A DNA stretch of 61,576 nt from contig CALDOK010000275.1 in the NCBI GenBank assembly GCA_937912125.1, positions 1 to 61,576 of the forward strand. The letters are read 5' to 3'. The notes under the pieces were generated by a model. That model was not told the DNA's origin. It was given only the letters and a program-made list of their open reading frames with translations, and did no database searches. The DNA comes from an uncultured Pseudomonadota bacterium (GTDB lineage Bacteria; Myxococcota_A; UBA796; JAFGLY01). Positions 53,054 through 61,576 of the stretch are shown here, in pieces. Each line of letters begins with the position of its first letter. Within the stretch, counting starts at the first letter, position 1. Position numbers and translations under genes: made by a program.

Positions 53054-55060
53054 ATGACCCCATCCACCCGCTCGAGCGCTCGCCCGCTCGCTCTGCTGCG
53101 CCAGGTCCTCATCGCCTGCGCGCTGGCGGTGCTCCTGTCTCCACTCGCCATGGCCAGGGGTCGCGACGAAGATCCCACCGCCCCCATGATCGTGCTCCAG
53201 TCCAGGGCCCTGGCCCGGGAGGACCGCCTCGAGGGCTTGGCGCTGCTCGAGGACTACCTGGCGGGCCAGCCCAAGCCCGAGCTCGAGCCCTGGGTCACCC
53301 TCGAAGCGGGCGAACAGCGACGGCTGATGAACGACTCGAAGAGCGCCCGGGAGCACTTCCTGCGGGTCCAGCAGAGCTTCGCCGAGCACTTCTTGGCCGA
53401 GGCCGCCACCCTGGGCATCACCCTGGTGGACTCCGGCGAGCGCCCCTCCGCCAACCAGCTGGCCACCATGGGCTACCTCACGGCCGAGGGCGCCCCCCCC
53501 AGCATGGACGCCGATCGTTACCGCCTCCTGGCCATGGACGCGGCGGCCAACGAGGAGCGGCCCACCAAGCTGCGGGGCTACACCAGCAAGGCCACCGCCT
53601 ACGCCGAGGAGTCCGGTGACGCGCTGGTGCTCGCGCGGCTCTCCAAGTCCATCGCCATGATGCACGCCGCGGGGCCAATCCTGCCGCCCGATCCCGAGCC
53701 CGCCACCTCCGCCTTCGACCTGGCCACACAGGCCCTCGAGCAGGCCCACGCGGCGTTGCTCGATGGAGACCTGGACCAGGCGCGCCGCAGCGCCGAGACC
53801 TTCCTGGCCACATTCTCCGAGTCCCCTTCGGTGCGTGAGGCCGAGTACATCCTGCGGCGCGTTGAGGCCGGCGATCCCGTCGACGGCTCCCTGGTGGGCG
53901 TGCTCCTGCCCCTGTCGGGCACCTACGCCCCGCCAGGGCAGCGCCTCAAGCGAGTCATCGAGATGGCCAACCGCCACTCCGGTTCACCCATGAAGCTGGC
54001 CTTCGTGGACACCGAGGGCGACCCCGAGCGCACCGTTGAGCTCCTCGAGTCCCTGGTGCTCGAGAAGGGAGCGGTGGCCGTGCTGGGTCCCTTGCTCAAG
54101 GAGAACGCCGCGGCCGCGGCCGAGGCTGCGCAGGCCCTGCACGTCCCGCTGATCTGCCTGGCGCAGGCCGAGGGCATCACCAAGGATCGCCCCTACGTCT
54201 TCCGGGGCTTCCTCACGCCGGTCCAGCAGGTCGCGCAGCTGGTCGAGCATGCCATGACCAAGATGGGCTTCACCCGCTTCGCCGTGTTGGCTCCAGACAA
54301 CTCCTACGGCAAGCTCGCGGCCGAGGCCTTCGGCGCCGAGGTGCTGCAGCGGGGCGGTGAGGTCCAGCAGCAGGTCTTCTACGACCCGGCCGCCGGAGAC
54401 TTCCGCAAGTCCGCCGTCGAACTGGCGGCCAAGGACTACAGCGCGCGCTCCTGGGAGTTCCACAAGCTCAAGGAAGACGCCATTGAGCGGGGCATGGACC
54501 CGGACAAGGTCGTGCTGCCTCCCCTGGTGGAGTTTCAGGCCATCTTCATCCCCGACTCCTACCAGCGGGTCCCCCTGGTGGCCTCCGCGCTGGCATACGA
54601 GGAGTTCGCCGTCGGCGAGTTCAAGCCCAAGCGCGACGACGTACCGCTGACGCTGCTGGGCTTGAACGGTTGGCACGACGACGCGCTGGCGGTCCAGGGT
54701 GGCCGCTACGTGCGCGGCGGGGTGTTCGTGGACGCCTTCTTCCCAAGCAGCGAAGAGCTCGCGGTGCAGTCCTTCGTCGCCACCTTCCGTCAGGAGTTCG
54801 ACAGCGCTCCGGGCACCGTGGACGCCCTGGGCTACGACGCAGCCCGCATGGTGGCCCTGGCCGTGGCCGAGGGCCCTGGACGGCGCGAGACCATGCGCGA
54901 TGTGCTCGCCGGCATCGAGCTGCCAGACTCGGTCTCCGGCGGCCGACGCTTCGACGAGCAGGGCGAGGTGATCCGGATCCTCGAGGTCCTGTCCATCGGC
55001 GAAGAGACCATCGAGCGCTGGCAGCCAGAGCCCGACCCCGAGCAGCCGCCTGCGCAATAG
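53054..55060 (+). CDS. Periplasmic LpoA-like / type I periplasmic-binding-fold protein with TPRs
   Basis: 668 residues. Signal peptide with core VLIACALAVLLSPLAMA. The first about 280 residues are helical, TPR-like. From about 285 a periplasmic-binding-protein fold begins: VGVLLPLSGTYAPPGQRLKRVIEMA, then ERTVELLESLVLEKGAVAVLGPLL, RFAVLAPDNSYGKLAAEAF and a C-terminal DALGYDAARMVALAV. This combination is that of LpoA-type activators of penicillin-binding proteins and of branched-chain amino acid binding proteins. The chaperone operon context (7 bases after dnaJ) does not decide between them. No lipobox is visible, unlike LpoA. Confidence 0.72.
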   Translation: MTPSTRSSARPLALLRQVLIACALAVLLSPLAMARGRDEDPTAPMIVLQSRALAREDRLEGLALLEDYLAGQPKPELEPWVTLEAGEQRRLMNDSKSAREHFLRVQQSFAEHFLAEAATLGITLVDSGERPSANQLATMGYLTAEGAPPSMDADRYRLLAMDAAANEERPTKLRGYTSKATAYAEESGDALVLARLSKSIAMMHAAGPILPPDPEPATSAFDLATQALEQAHAALLDGDLDQARRSAETFLATFSESPSVREAEYILRRVEAGDPVDGSLVGVLLPLSGTYAPPGQRLKRVIEMANRHSGSPMKLAFVDTEGDPERTVELLESLVLEKGAVAVLGPLLKENAAAAAEAAQALHVPLICLAQAEGITKDRPYVFRGFLTPVQQVAQLVEHAMTKMGFTRFAVLAPDNSYGKLAAEAFGAEVLQRGGEVQQQVFYDPAAGDFRKSAVELAAKDYSARSWEFHKLKEDAIERGMDPDKVVLPPLVEFQAIFIPDSYQRVPLVASALAYEEFAVGEFKPKRDDVPLTLLGLNGWHDDALAVQGGRYVRGGVFVDAFFPSSEELAVQSFVATFRQEFDSAPGTVDALGYDAARMVALAVAEGPGRRETMRDVLAGIELPDSVSGGRRFDEQGEVIRILEVLSIGEETIERWQPEPDPEQPPAQ

Positions 55061-55075
55061 TCCACCACCACTACC

Positions 55076-55104
55076 TTGGCGCGGCAGGTCCTGGCGCGTA
55101 GGCT
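55076..55104 (+). promoter_or_regulatory. Putative sigma-70-type promoter of the CNNM/CBS pair
   Basis: TTGGCG (55076-55081) and TAGGCT (55099-55104) are separated by exactly 17 bases, in the 110-base gap before the first transporter gene. Confidence 0.5.
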
Positions 55105-55170
55105 GGTTCGAGGCAAAAGAGATGGAGCAGAGCGAAGAACAAGCACCCGAGGCCAGGAGCCTGCGCTCTG

Positions 55171-56538
55171 GTGCGGCGGTCCAAGCTCGTGGATAGAGCC
55201 ATCTTGATCCTGGCTGGAGTGGGCACCATCGGGGGCGCCGCAGAGGCCGTTCCCGCTGACGCCATGGGCTACCAGCTGCTGCTGCTGTTGTGTCTCTTCG
55301 CCCTGTCGGCCTTCTTCTCCAGCTCCGAGACGGCCATCTTCAGCTTGCAGACCTACGACATCGAGGTGCTGCGCGAGCTGAGCAACACGGGGCGCCTGCT
55401 CGAGCGCCTGCGCGCCACACCGCAGCGCTTGCTGGCCACCATCCTGATGGGCAACGAGCTGGTCAACGTCACCCTGGCGTCGGTGGCTGCGGCGTTGGTG
55501 GTGAGCTTCGCGCCGGGGCACCCCTGGCTCAACATCGTGCTGGTGCTGCCCTTGCTGGTGCTGTTCGGCGAGGTCCTCCCCAAGAGCCTGGCGCTGCGCT
55601 TCCCACGCCGCTGGGCCCTCGCGGTGTGCCGCCCACTGCTGGTCATCACCGTGGGCTTCGGCCCTCTGCGCTGGCTGGTCACGAAGATCGCCGGCGCCTT
55701 CACCCGGCTGTTCGGGGTCTCCCGCGTCGGTCGCAGCCAAGGCCTGCGGGAAGACGAGCTGCGCACCCTGGTGGACATGGGCCGCGAGCAAGGCTCCATC
55801 AACGCGGCAGAGCAGGAGCTGATCCACGCGGTCTTCGAGCTGGACGATCTACCCGTGGGCCGCATCATGACCCCCCGTGCCGATCTGATCATGCTCGATC
55901 TGCGGGCCCCCTGGTCGGAGATCCTGACCACAGTCCAACGGCACGCCCTCAGCCGCATCCCGGTCTACCTGCACGATCGGGACAACGTCATCGGCATCCT
56001 GATGGCCAAGGACCTGCTGCGCTTTCTCGGCCGGCCTCCCCCCAACCTGCGCCAGGTCCGCCAGGTGCTGCATCCGCCCTACTACGTGCCGACCTTCAAG
56101 CGCGCCGACGAGCTGCTCGAGGAGTTCCGCAAGAACCGCGTGCACATGGCCCTTGTGGTGGACGAGCACGGCTCGACCGCGGGCCTGGTGACCCTGGACG
56201 ATCTGCTGGGCGAGCTGATGGGCGAGCTCCAAGACGAGTCCGACGCCCAGAGCGTAGAGGTCCGCATCGACGAAGACGGCTCCATGCTCGTGGACGGCAG
56301 CATGGACATCGAAGACTTCACCGAGCAGTGCGGCTTCCCCCTGCCCGAGGGCGACTACTCCACCGTCGGCGGCTTCGTCCTGAGCGTCACGCGCGAGCTC
56401 CCCGAGCCGGGCCAGACCGCCGCCCACGGTGACGCGGTCTTCGAGGTGGCGAAGGTCAGCAGCCGACGCATCAGCACGGTGCGCGTGCGCAAGGTCGTGG
56501 CAGCCGACACTCAGACGGGTCCGGAGGAGCGCTCATGA
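55171..56538 (+). CDS. CNNM/CBS-domain membrane protein (CorC/TlyC-HlyC family), first copy
   Basis: Up to 455 residues. DUF21/CNNM transmembrane domain with SAFFSSSETAIFSL and helices to about 165, then two CBS domains (PVGRIMTPRADLIMLDLRAPW and VDEHGSTAGLVTLDDLLGEL), then a CorC_HlyC domain ending about LPEGDYSTVGGFVL. The family links to magnesium or cobalt efflux and envelope resistance. GTG 55171 gives an extra N-terminal hydrophobic segment; ATG 55264 would start right at the first family helix, as in most relatives. Translationally coupled to the next gene (ATGA overlap), which is its paralogue. Confidence 0.9.
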   Translation: MRRSKLVDRAILILAGVGTIGGAAEAVPADAMGYQLLLLLCLFALSAFFSSSETAIFSLQTYDIEVLRELSNTGRLLERLRATPQRLLATILMGNELVNVTLASVAAALVVSFAPGHPWLNIVLVLPLLVLFGEVLPKSLALRFPRRWALAVCRPLLVITVGFGPLRWLVTKIAGAFTRLFGVSRVGRSQGLREDELRTLVDMGREQGSINAAEQELIHAVFELDDLPVGRIMTPRADLIMLDLRAPWSEILTTVQRHALSRIPVYLHDRDNVIGILMAKDLLRFLGRPPPNLRQVRQVLHPPYYVPTFKRADELLEEFRKNRVHMALVVDEHGSTAGLVTLDDLLGELMGELQDESDAQSVEVRIDEDGSMLVDGSMDIEDFTEQCGFPLPEGDYSTVGGFVLSVTRELPEPGQTAAHGDAVFEVAKVSSRRISTVRVRKVVAADTQTGPEERS

Positions 56539-57785
56539 GCCCCTCCCTGGTCCTGCTGGCCATCGCGGTGTGCCTGCTACTCGAGGGCTTCTTCTCGGGC
56601 TCCGAGATGGCCATGGTGGCCGCCAGCAAGCTCGAGCTGCGCAACCGCGCCGAGGCGGGCCACCCGGGGGCCGCGCTGGTGCTCGAGCTCATGGAGCGCC
56701 CGGAGCGCGTGCTGGGCACCTGCCTGATCGGCACCAACCTCTGCGTGGTCACCTCGGCCACCCTGGCCACCGCACTGGCCGCCAGCCGGGGCTTCTCCGA
56801 GCCGGCCCTGCTCTCCGCTCTGCTGCTCACGCCCCTGGTGCTCATCCTGGCCGAGATGGTGCCCAAGACCATCTACGAACACCACGCCGACTTGCTCGCA
56901 CCCATCGTGGCCCGTCCCCTGGCCTGGGCCGCGGTGGCCTTCGCCCCGGGGCTGTGGGTGGTCGAGGCTATGAACGGCGTCATGCTGCGGCTGGCCCGCG
57001 AAGAACAGGGCTCCCCCGAGGCTGGCGTCAGCCGTGAAGAGCTGCGGATGCTGATGGACTCCGAACAGCAGGGCTCCATCGACGACGACGAGCGGGAGAT
57101 GATCCGCAAAGTACTGGAGTTCTCGGACATCTCGGTGCGCGAGGCCATGGTGCCGCTCATCGAGGTCAGGGCCGTGGCCGAAGACTCCACCGTGCGCGAA
57201 GTGGCCCAGCGTATGGTCGTGACCGGCTTCTCACGCCTGCCCGTGTTCAACGGCCGCATCGACAACATCACCGGCGTGGTGGTGCACCGTGATCTGCTCT
57301 TCGCCGACGATCTGGATGCCCCGGTGTCGAGCGTGCAGCGCAAGGCCCCCTATGTCCCCGAGACCAAGAGCCTCCAGGAGCTGTTCGCGGAGCTGCGCGG
57401 CAGCCGCCAGCGCTTCGCGGTGGTGGTGGACGAGTATGGCGGCGCCACCGGCATCATCACTGCAGAGGACATCCTCGAGGAGATCGTCGGTGAGATCGAG
57501 GACGAGTTCGACCGCAGCAGCGTCAACATCCAGCGCGTGGACGACAAGCGCTGGATCTGCGACGGGCGGGTCGAGCTCGAGCACCTCGAAGAGATCGTGG
57601 GCGTCACCCTGCCCGAGGGAGACTACGAGACCGTGGCTGGATTCCTGCTGGCGCGACTGGGTCACATCCCCGTCGTCGGCGAACGCGTGGTCTTCAACGG
57701 CTGGCGCCTGACTGTGTTCAAGGCCACCGACAGAGCGATCCAGGAGGTCACCCTGGCACGGCTGGACCCGAGCAGGAAGGGCTGA
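56535..57785 (+). CDS. CNNM/CBS-domain membrane protein (CorC/TlyC-HlyC family), second copy
   Basis: 416 residues. CNNM domain beginning SLVLLAIAVCLLLEGFFSGSEMAM, GTNLCVVTSATLATALAAS and helices to about 150. CBS pair with VREAMVPLIEVRAV and VVVDEYGGATGIITAEDILEEI, then the C-terminal CorC_HlyC domain with LPEGDYETVAGFLLARLGHIP. Same architecture as the preceding gene; the two may form a heterodimer, as tandem copies often do. ATG overlaps the preceding stop. Confidence 0.92.
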   Translation: MSPSLVLLAIAVCLLLEGFFSGSEMAMVAASKLELRNRAEAGHPGAALVLELMERPERVLGTCLIGTNLCVVTSATLATALAASRGFSEPALLSALLLTPLVLILAEMVPKTIYEHHADLLAPIVARPLAWAAVAFAPGLWVVEAMNGVMLRLAREEQGSPEAGVSREELRMLMDSEQQGSIDDDEREMIRKVLEFSDISVREAMVPLIEVRAVAEDSTVREVAQRMVVTGFSRLPVFNGRIDNITGVVVHRDLLFADDLDAPVSSVQRKAPYVPETKSLQELFAELRGSRQRFAVVVDEYGGATGIITAEDILEEIVGEIEDEFDRSSVNIQRVDDKRWICDGRVELEHLEEIVGVTLPEGDYETVAGFLLARLGHIPVVGERVVFNGWRLTVFKATDRAIQEVTLARLDPSRKG

Positions 57786-57827
57786 GAGCAGGATAGGGGT
57801 GAACCTCCGCCTGCACCAGGAGCCGCC

Positions 57828-58997
57828 ATGAAGGCCCTCGTCCTCGAAGCCGACTGGGATCCTCGCCATCCCTACCGCCCCACCGCAGCCGAGCTTGCCA
57901 GCCAGAAGGCCACCATCGCCTCCGAGGTCTGGAGGCATCCACGCCTGCGCATGGCCACCCTGCCCGACCCCGAGGTCGGCCCCCACGACGTGCTTATCCG
58001 CGTCCGCGCCGTGGGCGTCTGTGGCAGCGACACCCACTGCCTCGAGACCGATCCCGAAGGCTACATCCTGTTCTCGGGCCCCACCCGCCTGCCGGTGGTG
58101 CTGGGCCACGAGTACAGCGGCGAGGTGGTGGCGGTGGGCAGTGCTGTGCGCGACATCGCGCCGGGCCAGCTGGTGGCCTGTGAGGGCATGCTGTACTGCG
58201 GTGTGTGCGAGGCCTGCCGACGGGGCCAGCCCAACCAATGCCCACGGCTCGAGATGGTGGGCTTCTCGGCCCCGGGGGCCTACGCCGAGCTGATCACGGC
58301 CCACGAGCGGCACTGCTTCCGGGTCGATGGCATCGCAGACCGCTACGGGGACGTCCAGCTCGGCCTGGACATCGCCGCGCTCATCGAGCCCATCGCCTGC
58401 CCGTTCAACGGGATGTTCGTGGCCGCGGGCGGCATGCTGCCGGGCAGCCACGTGGCGGTCTACGGCTGCGGCCCCATCGGCCTGGGCGCTGTGCTGTTGG
58501 CCAGGGCCGCGGGCGCGGCCACGGTGGTGGCCTTCGACATCTCCAACGAGCGCTGCGAGCTCGCCACCGCCATGGGCGCTGACACCGCCTACAACCCCAT
58601 CGAGCTCGCAGAGGCCGGGAGCTCCCCCGCCGAGGTCGTCCGCGAGCTCACGGGCGGCTGGGGCGCCGACATGCAGATCGAGGCGGCGGGCGCAGCCCAC
58701 GCGACCATGCCCGAGATCGAGAAGAGCTTCGCGCCAGCGGGCAAGATGGTCTACCTGGGCCGCACCGGCATGAAGCCCCCGGTGATGCTGGACGTGCTGA
58801 TGAGCAGCTCGGGGTCCATCACCGGCGCCCGGGGCCACGCTGGCGGCGGCTGCTTCCCCGCCATCATTCGCATGATCGAGCGGGGCATCATCGACCCCGC
58901 GCCCATGATCACCAGCCGCTTCCCCTTCGACGGGGTCATCCAGGCCATCGAGCGCAGCTGCCTGCGGGTCGACGGCAAGATCATGGTTCAGGTATAG
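57828..58997 (+). CDS. Zinc-dependent alcohol dehydrogenase, scyllo-inosose 3-dehydrogenase-like
   Basis: 389 residues. MDR fold: catalytic zinc ligands in GVCGSDTHC and GHEYSGEV, a structural-zinc type cluster in CEGMLYCGVCEACRRGQPNQC, and NAD-binding YGCGPIGLGA. The N-terminal extension KALVLEADWDPRHPY and EGYILFSGPTRLPVVLGHE resemble the Thermotoga scyllo-inosose/inositol dehydrogenase group rather than general alcohol dehydrogenases. The substrate is probably a polyol or sugar; no inositol pathway genes are nearby. ATG 57828 follows AGGAG. Convergent with the coiled-coil gene, 8 bases apart. Confidence 0.88.
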   Translation: MKALVLEADWDPRHPYRPTAAELASQKATIASEVWRHPRLRMATLPDPEVGPHDVLIRVRAVGVCGSDTHCLETDPEGYILFSGPTRLPVVLGHEYSGEVVAVGSAVRDIAPGQLVACEGMLYCGVCEACRRGQPNQCPRLEMVGFSAPGAYAELITAHERHCFRVDGIADRYGDVQLGLDIAALIEPIACPFNGMFVAAGGMLPGSHVAVYGCGPIGLGAVLLARAAGAATVVAFDISNERCELATAMGADTAYNPIELAEAGSSPAEVVRELTGGWGADMQIEAAGAAHATMPEIEKSFAPAGKMVYLGRTGMKPPVMLDVLMSSSGSITGARGHAGGGCFPAIIRMIERGIIDPAPMITSRFPFDGVIQAIERSCLRVDGKIMVQV

Positions 58998-59005
58998 GCC
59001 GCGCT

Positions 59006-59542
59006 CTACAGGGTCTTGTCTGGGAACGGCACGCTCTCGACAGGCTGGCCGGAGGCGGCCTCGCCCCTGCCTTCGGCCACTGGCGGCAGATCGGCCTCCG
59101 GCAGTGGCGCGATCTCGAGCACCACCTGGACGAGCTTCTCGAGGCCGCTGTCGAAGAGCATCTCGCGGTGCTCCCGACCGTAGCGGTCCTCCCGGCTCCA
59201 GACCCATCGATCCAGGGGCTCCTGAATGAAGAGCTTGTTGTCGCCCTCCAGCCCCTCCCCCTCGACCCTCACCTTGCCCCGTTCACCGGCGGCTTCGAAG
59301 CGCAGGCTGTGGTCGTTGTAGCGCAATACGACCATGCCCTCGCCCCGCTCGACCTCGAAGTGGCCGACCTCGCGGCCGAAGCCTTCCAGTTCATCCAGCA
59401 GCTCGTTCCTCAGCTGCTCGAGGCGCTGCCTCTCCTGACGCTCCAGGTCCTCTGCGATGCGCGCAGCCGCGACATCCTGGTTGATCGCAGCCTGGAAGCG
59501 CTGCGCCAACCGGCTGACCTTTCGTTCTCCTCGCTCGCTCAT
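59006..59542 (-). CDS. Coiled-coil protein of unknown function, divergent from dnaK-like gene
   Basis: 178 residues. About 1-55 is charged and helical with heptad-like spacing (IAEDLERQERQRLEQLRNEL in part), then a beta-rich middle (VEVERGEG-type, VVLRYNDHSLRFEA), and a Pro/Ala-rich C-terminus. No signal peptide or known motif. ATG 59542 with GGAG at 5 bases. It is divergent from the second dnaK-like gene with 171 bases between, so the two could be co-regulated. Confidence 0.6.
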   Translation of the reverse strand: MSERGERKVSRLAQRFQAAINQDVAAARIAEDLERQERQRLEQLRNELLDELEGFGREVGHFEVERGEGMVVLRYNDHSLRFEAAGERGKVRVEGEGLEGDNKLFIQEPLDRWVWSREDRYGREHREMLFDSGLEKLVQVVLEIAPLPEADLPPVAEGRGEAASGQPVESVPFPDKTL

Positions 59543-59644
59543 GTGGACTCCTGGATCGAAGACCATCGTATCCGGTTGCGCCTCTCTACCGCCCCCGAAG
59601 GGCCTCACAGTGCCTCCGTCCAGGTCCCAGCGTCCTGTTCCTCA

Positions 59645-59673
59645 TTGACGGGGTGATTCGATATTTGTTAGAA
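59645..59673 (+). promoter_or_regulatory. Putative promoter of the second dnaK-like gene
   Basis: TTGACG (59645-59650) and TTAGAA (59668-59673) are 17 bases apart, 41 bases before the ATG at 59714, which has AAGGAAGG upstream. Not a heat-shock sigma-32 site and no CIRCE. Confidence 0.45.
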
Positions 59674-59713
59674 AACGACATTCGCGCCACCAGTACGCGC
59701 AAAAGGAAGGCTG

Positions 59714-61576
<1,863 letters not shown>

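Noticed and set aside
55061..55170. Possible tRNA because of GGTTCGAGGC at about 55105
   Set aside because: No acceptor stem, anticodon arm or D arm can be formed around it.

Overview
The window is a GC-rich chromosomal segment, densely packed with genes, from a Gram-negative bacterium. The gene set points to the Myxococcota or another deltaproteobacterial lineage. It has a pilMNOPQ block fused to shikimate genes, a minor-pilin/PilY1 cluster next to a sigma-54 activator, VWA lipoproteins, an outer-membrane beta-barrel plus TPR module like the myxobacterial gliding machinery, a gap-pgk-tpiA-secG operon and more than one DnaK. I saw no tRNA, rRNA, CRISPR array, insertion sequence or prophage. 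The last gene runs off the right edge.

Layout. 61-4260 (minus): polytopic membrane protein, left-handed beta-helix protein and family 2 glycosyltransferase, probably envelope glycoconjugate or glycolipid work. 4654-6697: small lipoprotein and a FAD-dependent dehydrogenase, convergent and overlapping. 6866-10393 (plus): gap-pgk-tpiA-secG, closed by an intrinsic terminator. 10465-20779 (minus): pilM-N-O-P-Q-aroB-lipoprotein-aroQ-accB, then a TPR protein. 21061-25234 (plus): a membrane/spermidine-synthase-like/TPR fusion and a secreted esterase-like lipoprotein. 25284-33870 (minus): a PilR-type sigma-54 activator and a Tgl/PilF-like TPR lipoprotein, then fimT-pilV-pilW-pilX-pilY1. A near-consensus -24/-12 promoter and an upstream palindrome lie directly before fimT.

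33898-40922 (plus): two family 4-type glycosyltransferases flanking a YbjN-like protein, a secreted TPR protein with an apparent CTG start, a beta-helical/acidic/helical protein and a HEAT-repeat protein. 41011-46051: a PilZ (c-di-GMP) gene diverges from a VWA lipoprotein, an outer-membrane beta-barrel, a large periplasmic TPR protein and a proline-rich protein. This module resembles the CglB-GltA/B-GltC outer-membrane complex of Myxococcus gliding motility. 46048-48612 (minus): a double-domain M16 peptidase. 48779-55060 (plus): grpE-dnaK-dnaJ and an LpoA-like periplasmic protein. 55171-58997: two CNNM/CBS transporters and a zinc alcohol dehydrogenase. 59006-59542 (minus): a coiled-coil protein, divergent from a second DnaK-like gene that lacks the usual lid and carries a Pro/Lys/Asp-rich tail.

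Taken together, the segment is rich in surface-motility and adhesion functions: type IV pilus core, pilus tip and its regulator, a probable gliding/adhesion complex, and PilZ input. Housekeeping glycolysis, shikimate, biotin-carrier and chaperone genes lie between them. Starts were chosen from Shine-Dalgarno motifs, codon usage and domain boundaries. Several genes appear to start with GTG or TTG, and two with CTG. Residue positions for larger proteins are approximate.
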